From contig CAVXXB010000015.1 of NCBI GenBank assembly GCA_963765585.1, forward strand, positions 62,001 through 126,000: a stretch of 64,000 nucleotides of DNA, written 5' to 3'. A program made the translations under genes and the position numbers. A model generated the notes under the pieces. It was given only the letters and a program-made list of their open reading frames with translations, was not told the DNA's origin and did not search any database. Below are positions 21,042 through 29,187 of the stretch, piece by piece. Position 1 is the stretch's first letter. Every line of letters starts with the position of its first letter. The DNA comes from CAVXXB01 sp963765585 (GTDB lineage: Bacteria; Calditrichota; Calditrichia; JAJRVZ01).

Positions 21042-21704
21042 CTAAATGACAACTCTGCCATCAAGCAGATTTATTATCCTGTTACCGTATGCCGCTTTTT
21101 CTTCTGAATGAGTGACCTGCACAATCGTTGTTCCATCCCCATTCAATTTTTTAAACAGATCCATTATCTCCTTGCCCTGTTCAGAATTCAGATTCCCGGT
21201 GGGCTCATCAGCCAGTAACATAGCCGGTTTGGCAATAATCGCCCGGGCGATTCCGACAAGTTGTTGCTGACCACCAGATAACTGGTATGGGAACAGATCT
21301 TTTTTTGCCACTATATTGAACCGGTCAAGAATATCTGCCACCATTCCTTTTCGTTCTGATCCTTTCACCTTTTGATACAGCAGTGGTGTCTCGATATTTT
21401 CATAGACTGTCATTTCATCAATCAGATGATACTGCTGAAAGACAAACCCAATATGATATTTATGTAACTCGGTTCGTTGTTTTTCGGTAAAGGAATGCAC
21501 GGGTTGTTGCTTGAAATAATATTTTCCCTGATTTGGCTCATCTAACATACCGAGCAAATAGAGTAATGTGGATTTTCCAGCCCCAGATGGACCCATGATA
21601 CTTAAAAATTCACCCCGCTCGATACTCAGGTTCACATCATTCAAAACATAGGTTTTAATTTTTTTATTGAGATAATATTTAAAGATATTTTCCATCCGGA
21701 TCAT
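21042..21704 (-). CDS. ABC transporter ATP-binding protein, MacB/LolD type (ABC1)
   Basis: ATPase of 220 residues that would power the adjacent permeases. Walker A GPSGAGKST, Q-loop FVFQQYHLI, signature LSGGQQQLVGIARA, Walker B MLLADEPTGN, H-loop VTHSE. I start at the ATG at 21704 (MIRMENIFKYY), with AAAGGG 7 bases upstream; an upstream start would add 11 residues. Oddities compared with its neighbour ABC2: the D-loop reads GNLNS instead of GNLDS, and the residue after the signature Gln run is Leu instead of Arg. It may be a partly degenerate partner in a heterodimer, but this is inference. Confidence 0.93.
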   Translation of the reverse strand: MIRMENIFKYYLNKKIKTYVLNDVNLSIERGEFLSIMGPSGAGKSTLLYLLGMLDEPNQGKYYFKQQPVHSFTEKQRTELHKYHIGFVFQQYHLIDEMTVYENIETPLLYQKVKGSERKGMVADILDRFNIVAKKDLFPYQLSGGQQQLVGIARAIIAKPAMLLADEPTGNLNSEQGKEIMDLFKKLNGDGTTIVQVTHSEEKAAYGNRIINLLDGRVVI

Positions 21705-21742
21705 AGGTAACCCTTTTCGATTATTGATGTTTGTCAATCATT

Positions 21743-22432
21743 CTATATTTTAACGTCAGCCTGCATGTTTTCAGATACAACCTGCCCGTCAAACAGGTGA
21801 ATAATCCGGTGGCTATATTCTGCATACATAGGTGAATGGGTAACCATGATGATCGTTGTTCCGGTATCATTAAGATTTTCCAAAATACGCATGACCTCAT
21901 CACCGTGCGCTGAATCCAGATTACCGGTTGGTTCATCGGCCAGGATTAATTTTGGTTTTGATACGATCGCCCGTGACACGGCCACTCTTTGTTGTTGCCC
22001 GCCTGATAATTGCTGCGGAAAATGATTACGGCGATGCATTATCTCCATTTGATTCAAACTTTCTTCTACCCGTTTTTTTCTGTCGGATGTGGAGTAACCC
22101 AGATAAAGCAGTGGCAACTCGACATTTTCAAATACGGTTAATTCATCAATCAGGTTAAAACTTTGAAACACAAATCCAATGTTATTTTTACGCAGATGGG
22201 CCCGTTGTCTTTCAGTATATCCTGAAACTTCGGTCTCAAGAAAGAAATATTCTCCGTCAGAAGGATTGTCCAACAGACCAAGCAGATTTAACAATGTGGA
22301 TTTACCACATCCGGAGGGTCCCATAATGGCAACAAATTCCCCCTCCTTTACTTCAAAATTGACATTATCCAGTGCCGTGGTTTCAATTTCTTCGGTGGTA
22401 TAAATTTTTTTGAGGTTTACTGTTTTGATCAT
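21743..22432 (-). CDS. ABC transporter ATP-binding protein, MacB/LolD type (ABC2)
   Basis: ATPase of 229 residues with canonical motifs: Walker A GPSGCGKST, Q-loop FVFQSFNLI, signature LSGGQQQRVAVSRA, Walker B LILADEPTGN, D-loop NLDS, H-loop VTHSP. The ATG at 22432 is preferred because GGAGAG lies just upstream; the alternative TTG at 22444 would overlap that site. It precedes ABC1 by 38 bases. In MacB-type systems the ATPase works with FtsX permeases and an HlyD adaptor, and all three kinds are present here. Confidence 0.95.
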   Translation of the reverse strand: MIKTVNLKKIYTTEEIETTALDNVNFEVKEGEFVAIMGPSGCGKSTLLNLLGLLDNPSDGEYFFLETEVSGYTERQRAHLRKNNIGFVFQSFNLIDELTVFENVELPLLYLGYSTSDRKKRVEESLNQMEIMHRRNHFPQQLSGGQQQRVAVSRAIVSKPKLILADEPTGNLDSAHGDEVMRILENLNDTGTTIIMVTHSPMYAEYSHRIIHLFDGQVVSENMQADVKI

Positions 22433-22457
22433 GGTTCTCTCCAATTATCTTTTTATT

Positions 22458-22918
22458 TCTCGCAAAGACGCAAAGGCGCAAAGATTATAAATTGTTTACA
22501 ATTCTGGTAATTCCATTTTTAATTAAATTAGAATTAAAATTAATGAGTAACCCTAACTTCAGGTTAGATATTTTCAAATAGGTTAAAATTTGTTTTTTAT
22601 GGACAGGTAGAATTTGTTCCACAGATTTTAGTTCTATAAGTACTTTATTTTCGACAATCAAATCTGCCCGGAATCCTAAATCCAGTTTTAAATTATTTCG
22701 ATAAGTTAAGGGCACAGATTTTTGCTTTTCAAATTTCAGTTTTTCTTGCTTCAATTCGTGACTAAAACACTTTCATAGACAGATTCCAATAAACCGGGAC
22801 CATAGTTCCTGGTAGGAAAATTCGAAAGCAACAATTCACAATTAATTTGTCACTATTTCATTTTCAATTCATAAATTCTAATTCTATATTCCTTTGCGTC
22901 TTCGCGTCTATTGCGAGA
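22458..22918. mobile_element. Candidate element: inverted CGCAAAGA arms enclosing a GxxExxY gene remnant
   Basis: Left arm 22458-22483 (tctcgcaaagacgcaaaggc + gcaaag) and right arm 22891-22918 (inverse of tctcgcaatagacgcgaaga + cgcaaagg) are near-perfect inverted copies about 26 bases long. They tightly bracket one degraded GxxExxY gene: its stop codon begins 2 bases inside the left arm and its start is 18 bases inside the right arm. The unit of about 460 bases interrupts an exporter operon between hlyD and ABC2. Arms of the same class without the gene occur at six or more other gaps. The mobile-element reading is inference; target-site duplications were not obvious. Confidence 0.5.
22485..22872 (-). 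pseudogene. GxxExxY family protein (PD-(D/E)XK nuclease-like), decayed
   Basis: The readable C-terminal part (22485-22754, entered at TTG) shows KFEKQKSVPLTYRN, GFRADLIVENK, LIELKSVE and YLKISNLKLGLLINFN, the core of the GxxExxY family, with a plausible D...E-x-K nuclease site (RAD and ELK). Upstream, other frames give AFEFSYQEL and GPGLLESVYESVL, which are the family's N-terminal motif. Joining them needs at least four frame changes between 22754 and 22872, far more than the single indels seen elsewhere, so this is true decay. The molecular function of the family is not established. Its position inside inverted arms is the main interest. Confidence 0.85.
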
Positions 22919-22976
22919 ATTTTTTAGTCCGATCGCCGATAGCCAGACAGCCTTTTCACGTCTTTGCGAGAAAAGT

Positions 22977-24233
22977 TTAATCAGCCGAAAGCACAAGCAC
23001 CTCATTATCCCCAAAACTTTCATACGATGACGTAATCACCCGCTCACCTGCTTCCAGTCCCTCAAGTACTTCAAACATTCTTGGGTTTTGCATTCCCAGA
23101 CGGATGTTTCGTTTATATGCTGTTTCTCCGTCTTCAGCCAGAACATAAACCCATTGGCCACCCGTTTTTTGATAAAACCCGCCACGCGGAAGTAAGATGG
23201 CCTCGCTTAAATTTCCCAGTTCCAGCCTGAGATGAACCGTTTGTCCCCGCCGGATTCCTTCCGGATCAGCATCCTTAAAAAGCAGATCAATATCAAATCT
23301 GCCATTTTTAATTTCCGGGAAAATTTTATCGACGGTCAACTTATGTGTGGTGCCGGCAAATTCAAATTCACCTTCCAGATCGCGCTGTATTCGGGCCAGA
23401 TGGTACTCGTCCACACCGGCCCGCACTTTAAATCCCTCCAATACATCGATCTGACCCAAACGTACACCGCCATCTTTGGATTCACCTACTTCCGCATTCA
23501 ATGATGTCAGATGACCGGTAATCGGCGCCCGAATGATAAGATTTTCCAGTTTTGTCTTTACCAGTTCCAGGTTTTTTTCCATACGCGCAATCGAAGATTC
23601 CAACTGACGAATTTGAATTTTTCTAAAAACAGAGTCCTGTTTAAAAGACTCAATTGCCAGTGTCCTTCGTTTCAGATTGTATTGATATTCATCGCGGCTC
23701 TGCTCTAAATCGAGATTAGAAATGAGATTTTGTTCGGCCATTTTTTCATTCTGTAGATACCTACGCTTGAGGGTGAGAATCTGATAATCAAGATCGATCA
23801 GCTGCGACATCAGGTTTAGCCTGTTTTGCTCCATGGCCAAGCGGGTATTGCGTAAATTATTACTCTGCTCAAAGAATTCAGCTTCACGGAACATGATATC
23901 CAATAACAGATTTGTATTACCCAGTTGTAAAATCTTATCCCCCTGCTGCACCATCGTACCTGCTTCCAGGAATATTTGCTCGACCCGACCGCCTTCAACG
24001 GCATCCAGGTATACTGTTTTAATTGGAATCACATTACCGGTAACCGGTATATATTCATTAAAGGGTCCCCTGGTTACCGTGGAAACGGTTATCTTAGTTG
24101 AATTCACATTAAGTCTGGATCGTGTATCACCGAAGAAAAGATTGTAGATGATGAGGATGACAAAGATGCCTCCGATGGCATAGATAATAATTTTATTGAG
24201 CGGCCAGTTTTGTTTTTCTATTTTTCTATCCAT
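22977..24233 (-). CDS. HlyD/MacA-family membrane-fusion (periplasmic adaptor) protein
   Basis: Adaptor of 418 residues that would link the inner-membrane ABC complex to an outer-membrane channel. One N-terminal membrane helix (IIIYAIGGIFVILIIYNLFF), a barrel-sandwich half (VEQIFLEAGTMVQQGD), a long alpha-helical hairpin (about residues 110-230) with alternating Gln/Glu/Leu, a second lipoyl half (LIIRAPITGHLTSL), then beta-barrel and membrane-proximal domains (PRGGFYQKTGGQWVYVL). The ATG at 24233 (MDRKIEKQNW) is chosen because the membrane helix follows at the normal distance; an ATG at 24347 would add 38 atypical residues. It is the first gene of the exporter operon and is divergent from the regulators. 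No TolC-like gene is in the window. Confidence 0.92.
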   Translation of the reverse strand: MDRKIEKQNWPLNKIIIYAIGGIFVILIIYNLFFGDTRSRLNVNSTKITVSTVTRGPFNEYIPVTGNVIPIKTVYLDAVEGGRVEQIFLEAGTMVQQGDKILQLGNTNLLLDIMFREAEFFEQSNNLRNTRLAMEQNRLNLMSQLIDLDYQILTLKRRYLQNEKMAEQNLISNLDLEQSRDEYQYNLKRRTLAIESFKQDSVFRKIQIRQLESSIARMEKNLELVKTKLENLIIRAPITGHLTSLNAEVGESKDGGVRLGQIDVLEGFKVRAGVDEYHLARIQRDLEGEFEFAGTTHKLTVDKIFPEIKNGRFDIDLLFKDADPEGIRRGQTVHLRLELGNLSEAILLPRGGFYQKTGGQWVYVLAEDGETAYKRNIRLGMQNPRMFEVLEGLEAGERVITSSYESFGDNEVLVLSAD

Positions 24234-24271
24234 GGGTATCCGTCTGTTATGTATATTTATTACGAAAGTAT

Positions 24272-24286
24272 TACAAGAATGATGCC
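24272..24286 (-). promoter_or_regulatory. Candidate sigma-54 promoter of the exporter operon
   Basis: On the minus strand TGGCAT-CATTC-TTGT (24286 down to 24272) matches the sigma-54 pattern TGGCAC-N5-TTGC at 9 of 10 informative -24 and -12 positions except C to T in each box. It lies about 39 bases before the hlyD ATG, and the divergent gene encodes a sigma-54 activator. A candidate only: the essential -12 GC reads GT. Confidence 0.4.
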
Positions 24287-24456
24287 AGAGATAAAATGCT
24301 TGTAATTGTGGTCTTTGGGCGTCTACAATGTTCATAAAACTGTTCATTTTCAGACAGCAATTGTCCGATATTGAACACTTTTTTAAATAATTGTTTTATC
24401 ATTGTGATTTTTGAATTATTTTATATTATCCAGTCCATAAAACAGCGGATACAAAA

Positions 24457-25833
24457 TTGAAGAAAGATACCACAAGAGTATTAATTATTGATGATGATCA
24501 GGATGTGTTGTTTGCATTTCGTTTACTGATCCAAAAGCAGGTTACGGAAGTGGTTACTGAAAAAAATCCTGAAAAAATTCCTGAAATACTCAAGGAGGCA
24601 AATTTTGATCTGATCTTCCTTGATATGAATTTTGAAAGTGATGTTACCAGTGGGCAGGAAGGTTACTTTTGGTTAAATAAAATTTTAGAAATTGATCCCT
24701 CTGCTATCGTAATTCTGATAACTGCGTATGGCGATGTCGGGATGGCGGTGCGTGCAATTAAAGAAGGAGCAGTAGATTTTATTTTAAAACCCTGGCAGAA
24801 TGAGAAACTGCTGGCGACATTATCAGCCGCACTAAAGTTAAGACAATCCAGATTGGAGACACAGCGGCTCAGTATTCAACAAAAACAACTTAGTGCCGAC
24901 ATTGATCAACCCTTTCAGGATATTATCGGGCAAAGTACCGGTATGCAGCAAATATATGAGACCATCAACAAAGTCGCCCGTACTGAGGCTAATGTACTTT
25001 TGTTGGGTGAGAATGGTACCGGAAAAGAATTGATTGCCCGGGCCATTCATCGTCAGTCCCTTCGTTCTGACTCAGTTTTTATCAGCGTTGATATGGGGGC
25101 GATTAGTGAGTCATTATTTGAAAGTGAATTGTTCGGGCATGTAAAAGGTGCGTTTACCGATGCCAGAAGTGATCACAGCGGGCGGTTTGAGATTGCCAAC
25201 GGCGGAACCCTGTTTTTAGATGAAATCGGCAACCTGCCAATAAATTTGCAATCCAAATTATTATCGGTCTTAGAGCAAAAAGAGATTACACCGGTGGGTT
25301 CTAACCGGTCCCAACCGATAGATATTCGATTGATATGTGCCACAAATATGCCGGTTACCGATATGGTAAGCGAGCATCATTTTCGCCAGGATCTCCTCTA
25401 CCGGATTAATACCGTACAGATTAATTTACCGCCATTACGTGACCGTGGTGATGATATCATTCCGCTTGCAGACCATTTCATATCAATTTTTTCCAGGAAA
25501 TACAAAAAAAGTATCACAGGATTATCACCACAGGCCCTGGCAAAATTACAATCTTATCATTGGCCGGGAAATATCCGCGAATTACAACATGCCATCGAGC
25601 GGGCAATCATTTTGAGCGATAGTTCTTTATTAGATGAGAATGATTTTCCCCTTTCTCCGGTAACACAATCGGCCGATGGCCTGGTATTAGAGACGTTTAA
25701 TCTGGAACAAGCTGAAAAACAATTAATACGCGAGGCACTAAAAAAGTCACAGGGTAACATCAGCACAGCCGCTCATGTTCTGGGTCTGAGCCGTGCGGCA
25801 CTTTACCGGCGTTTGGAAAAATTCGGATTATAA
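24457..25833 (+). CDS. Sigma-54-dependent response regulator (NtrC family)
   Basis: A 458-residue activator in three domains. Receiver: acidic DDD at 12-14 and phosphoacceptor Asp56 in FLDMNF, with ITAYGD and KPW. AAA+ domain: Walker A GENGTGKE, sigma-54 contact loop GAFTDA, Walker B LFLDEIGN, arginine region YRINTVQINLPPLRDR. Fis-type helix-turn-helix at the C-terminus: NISTAAHVLGLSRAALYRRL. The start is a TTG at 24457 with a weak ribosome site; no in-frame ATG fits. The loop has Asp where NtrC has Gly (GAFTGA). It is followed by a histidine kinase and is divergent from the exporter, so it most likely drives that operon. Confidence 0.94.
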   Translation: MKKDTTRVLIIDDDQDVLFAFRLLIQKQVTEVVTEKNPEKIPEILKEANFDLIFLDMNFESDVTSGQEGYFWLNKILEIDPSAIVILITAYGDVGMAVRAIKEGAVDFILKPWQNEKLLATLSAALKLRQSRLETQRLSIQQKQLSADIDQPFQDIIGQSTGMQQIYETINKVARTEANVLLLGENGTGKELIARAIHRQSLRSDSVFISVDMGAISESLFESELFGHVKGAFTDARSDHSGRFEIANGGTLFLDEIGNLPINLQSKLLSVLEQKEITPVGSNRSQPIDIRLICATNMPVTDMVSEHHFRQDLLYRINTVQINLPPLRDRGDDIIPLADHFISIFSRKYKKSITGLSPQALAKLQSYHWPGNIRELQHAIERAIILSDSSLLDENDFPLSPVTQSADGLVLETFNLEQAEKQLIREALKKSQGNISTAAHVLGLSRAALYRRLEKFGL

Positions 25834-25891
25834 TTATTGCAAATAATAAATTTTAAGAAACTTTTGAAAAATATAATAAATACTTGAATTT

Positions 25892-25953
25892 CGTCACCCT
25901 GAATTTATTTCAGGGTCTATTTAAAGAGATTCTGAAACAAGTTCAGAATGACG
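25892..25953. repeat. REP-like double hairpin
   Basis: Two short palindromes in tandem, ccctgaatttatttcaggg and attctgaaacaagttcagaat, bounded by cgtca and tgacg. A closely related double hairpin lies between 23S and 5S in both rRNA operons (56658-56710, 61798-61850). It sits between the response regulator and kinase genes. Confidence 0.75.
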
Positions 25954-26010
25954 TTCAGGTAATAATAATCATTTTTTTGAAATCTCTCTTAAATAAATTC
26001 TTTGGTCAAA

Positions 26011-27363
26011 ATGATATTAAAACACTTCAATATTCAGATTATCATCAGAACTATTTTACTCTCACTCTCCATATTTCTGTTTTTATACATTGTTGAATAT
26101 TCTGATCAGTATGCAATCCTGTTCATTATCGGAATATTCATTATTTATCAGGTTTATGCACTTATCCGGTTGATGAACAAGACCAACCAGAAATTGACAC
26201 AATTTCTAGCAGCAATTCGTTATGCCGATTTTTCACAATCATTCCGGACGCAATTTAAGGACGATTCATTCAAGGAATTGAGCCAGGCATTTTCAGTAGT
26301 GATCGCTGAGTTTCAGCGAATCCGGGGTGAAAAAGAAGAAAGTCTAAAATATTTGCAAACCGTAGTGCAGCATATCGGAATTGCCTTACTAGTGTATGAC
26401 CAGAGTGGGAAAATCGAATTGATAAATACTGCTGCAAAAAAATTACTCAATGCCCGTCAAATTGGAAATATTCAATCACTACAAAATTTTAGTCCGGAGC
26501 TGGTACAGATATTAATGACAACGGCACCCCGCAAACGTCATATTTTAAGAATACAAGTTGATGAATCGATTATGCAATTGGTGGTATTTACAAATGAATT
26601 CCGCTTGAAAAGAAGTCATTTAACAATTGCATCGATCCAAAATATCCAGAGTGAACTTGAAGAAAAAGAGATGGAGGCCTGGCAGAAACTTATCCGGGTG
26701 CTTACCCATGAAATCATGAACTCGATCACACCAATTTCTTCACTGGCAAAAACTGTTGATGAAATGTTACTCCAGGATAAAAATCAGATTGAGGCCCAGT
26801 TCGACAGTCAGGAATTTAAGGATATCCGGGAAGCGGTGAATACAATTCAGAAAAGGAGTGAAGGACTTATCCATTTTGTGGAAGCTTATCGCAAACTAAC
26901 CCGAATTCCCCAACCCCTTTTTAAAACCATTGAAATAAACGCCACGATTGATCACGTACTAAAGCTAATGGATCGCGAGTTGCGCGATCAGGAGATTCAA
27001 GTTCACAATGCATTATCAAAAGCAAAATTGACAATACTCGCAGATCCTGAACAAATTGAGCATGTTTTGATAAATCTGCTTAATAATGCAATTGACGCGC
27101 TTGGTAAAGTGAAGCATAAAGAAATCCACATCCGCAGCATGCTGGATGAACAGGGCCGAAAGGTGATCGAAATTATTGACAATGGCAGCGGTATAACTCC
27201 GGAAGCCCGTGACCAGATTTTCATTCCATTTTTCACAACCAAACCATCCGGAAGCGGTATCGGGCTTAGCCTCTGCCGGCAAATTATGCGTCAACATTCG
27301 GGCAGTATCAGTGTCTCCTCAATACCAAAAAAAATGACATCTTTTAAGTTAACATTTCCCTAA
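26011..27363 (+). CDS. Sensor histidine kinase
   Basis: A 450-residue membrane kinase. Two N-terminal helices (IIIRTILLSLSIFLFLYIV and AILFIIGIFIIYQVYALI) enclose almost no periplasmic loop, so it may sense within the membrane. A short linker, a PAS-like segment (IALLVYDQSGKIELINTAA) and the transmitter follow: His233 in LTHEIMNSITP, N-box LLNNAIDAL, G boxes DNGSGI and GSGIGLSLC. I take the ATG at 26011; a TTG at 26002 would add three residues. Cognate to the preceding regulator by position. Confidence 0.93.
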   Translation: MILKHFNIQIIIRTILLSLSIFLFLYIVEYSDQYAILFIIGIFIIYQVYALIRLMNKTNQKLTQFLAAIRYADFSQSFRTQFKDDSFKELSQAFSVVIAEFQRIRGEKEESLKYLQTVVQHIGIALLVYDQSGKIELINTAAKKLLNARQIGNIQSLQNFSPELVQILMTTAPRKRHILRIQVDESIMQLVVFTNEFRLKRSHLTIASIQNIQSELEEKEMEAWQKLIRVLTHEIMNSITPISSLAKTVDEMLLQDKNQIEAQFDSQEFKDIREAVNTIQKRSEGLIHFVEAYRKLTRIPQPLFKTIEINATIDHVLKLMDRELRDQEIQVHNALSKAKLTILADPEQIEHVLINLLNNAIDALGKVKHKEIHIRSMLDEQGRKVIEIIDNGSGITPEARDQIFIPFFTTKPSGSGIGLSLCRQIMRQHSGSISVSSIPKKMTSFKLTFP

Positions 27364-27378
27364 CCTATATAATTTATT

Positions 27379-27406
27379 TCTCGCAGAGACGCAAAGACGC
27401 AGAGAC
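27379..27406. repeat. Solitary CGCAAAGA-class arm
   Basis: tctcgcagagacgcaaagac + gcagagac, the same class as the arms at 22458-22483. No inverted partner is visible in the gap 27364-27480. Confidence 0.65.
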
Positions 27407-27480
27407 AGAAAGCAAATCAATACATAATGATATTCTGGCGCCCTAAATCCACTATCTTCGATAATTGCAGGGGTGATTAA

Positions 27481-28455
27481 TTATTCAGAAAAGTGTGCAT
27501 TGAGCTGCCTGTGCAATCGACTGTTCAAACTATCATCAATCTCTTTAAGATCTTTCATTCCAAAAATAAAAGCAATCGCAATAGGCTCTGCCCGCCAGTA
27601 TGTATGCCCTTCATAAAAACCATAGCGCATGATATATTGTGGTTCGATTTCACCGGTATTGATATGACTCAGCAAAATTTTTAAAGTGTCAAATTGTGTT
27701 GTAGTCAGATGAGCATATTTCTGATCCAGTAGTCTGATTTCATCTTCATCAAAGTTCCGCCATAATTTTATATGAAACGCGCCCTGAATACCATCATCGA
27801 AAATAGATTTTTGTCCGCCTTTTGTATCTCCGGCATCAACAAATACTTTTTTGTTATTATAATAAAAATATGTGATATTTTCCCAGCGATGCGTTGCCAT
27901 ATTCCAACGATTAAGATCCAGATCATGATCCATCATATTCAACACATGAAATAACGGTTTCGCCAATTGAGGATGGGTGAGCCCCAACTGCCTGACGAGA
28001 TCATTATCGCCCCTTATCACCGATATGATTTCTTCATCGGCCGCCATGAAGCCGGAATGTGATAAAGCATTGGGACGACCCAATCGGGTTATTTCTTCGA
28101 GGGAACGGCCGGTAATCGTTGCTATTTGATTCAATTCTTCATCAGAATGAAGACCGGTTTTTGCCAGATGTGGAAAATCTGTTTTATTGACAATCAATTG
28201 CCGGCATATCCCTCGATCATTGCTCAAGGTGACAGGAATTATTGCATATTTATTCTCTTTTGTGGCCGCCACGACGAATTCATTTTTATCAGGATCTGTA
28301 AATGGAGATGGAAGGTCCGGCCGGTAATCATTTACCTCCGGATAAATTTTATAAGATAATTTTCTAATATCGATGATCTGATTCTGTGACCATGCCGGCA
28401 CAGAAATAATCACCCACAAAAATAAGTATAAAATTGATTGGTAATTTTTACGCAT
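27481..28455 (-). CDS. Secreted protein of unknown function
   Basis: A 324-residue protein with a clear signal peptide (YLFLWVIISVPAWSQ, cleavage expected after about residue 23). I recognise no family. The mature part is acidic and soluble-looking with no further membrane helices; notable segments are SLEEITRLGRPNALSHSGFM and the aromatic cluster WENITYFYYNNKKVFVDAGD. I start at the ATG at 28455 (MRKNYQS), which is at the proper distance from the signal helix; an upstream ATG at 28482 would add nine residues. It leads into no operon, but lies 51 bases from the next envelope gene on the same strand. Confidence 0.75.
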   Translation of the reverse strand: MRKNYQSILYLFLWVIISVPAWSQNQIIDIRKLSYKIYPEVNDYRPDLPSPFTDPDKNEFVVAATKENKYAIIPVTLSNDRGICRQLIVNKTDFPHLAKTGLHSDEELNQIATITGRSLEEITRLGRPNALSHSGFMAADEEIISVIRGDNDLVRQLGLTHPQLAKPLFHVLNMMDHDLDLNRWNMATHRWENITYFYYNNKKVFVDAGDTKGGQKSIFDDGIQGAFHIKLWRNFDEDEIRLLDQKYAHLTTTQFDTLKILLSHINTGEIEPQYIMRYGFYEGHTYWRAEPIAIAFIFGMKDLKEIDDSLNSRLHRQLNAHFSE

Positions 28456-28506
28456 TGCTTTATTTCCCAAATTTGAATGCATGCCTCAGTGGGGATATGG
28501 CTTTAG

Positions 28507-29159
28507 TTATTGTTTAAAATCTATGTTAGACCAAACCAGATAGTCCAAGCAAATGCCAATAAGTGTTGTCAGAACGGGCGTATAAGTGTATGGTTCCACC
28601 TTAATTATCTTGATTTCATTGCCTGGCAATACCATAATATCACCCTTGTGATGAAATGAAAGCGACCAGTTAAATGGTATGACGCCGGCCTTCATTAGTT
28701 CAGATAGATAAGTTGATTTAACGGAATCACCGTTACAATTTATCAGGTAAGTAAAATTTGATAAATCCATGTAGACCGTATCTAAATCAGACAAACGAAT
28801 TGTTGATATGCGGAAATAGTCAAATCCCTGCAGAAGGTAGTCTTTGTTATTAATTTCAACTGTATCATTTAGACAAAGCAAAGGTAATAAGCTATCCGTC
28901 ACGGCCATTGGATCAAGAAACTTTGCTAAATACGTGCTGTCCGGAATCAATGAGGTCTGCGAGAATTTTCCTTTCATCAATTCATCTGAAAATAATATTA
29001 GTGTTACCGGAGTACCGGTCTCGATCTTTACATTTTCATAGCTGGGCGGCTGATTTCATAATGTTGCATTTCATCGATCAAAATACCGCCCGCAACTCCC
29101 AGGATAGTGCATCCGTTAAAACAGAGTATACTGAAGATAAATATGGAGTATAATCGCAT
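28507..29159 (-). CDS. Putative lipoprotein of unknown function, one-base frameshift
   Basis: The readable C-terminal frame (28507-28980) begins mid-protein. Upstream, an ATG at 29159 opens a lipoprotein signal (IFIFSILCFNGC, Cys17) followed by GGILIDEM and EISRP, then the frame shifts at about 29040-29044 into YENVKIETGTPVTL. The length, 653 bases, implies one missing base. The corrected protein is about 217 residues. The lipobox is imperfect (Asn at -2). It ends in a fairly hydrophobic stretch (VLTTLIGICLDYLVW). Function unknown. It is in the same orientation as the S41 protease 28 bases upstream. Confidence 0.65.
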
Positions 29160-29187
29160 TAAAGTATTTGCACGCTAAATTTTACTT

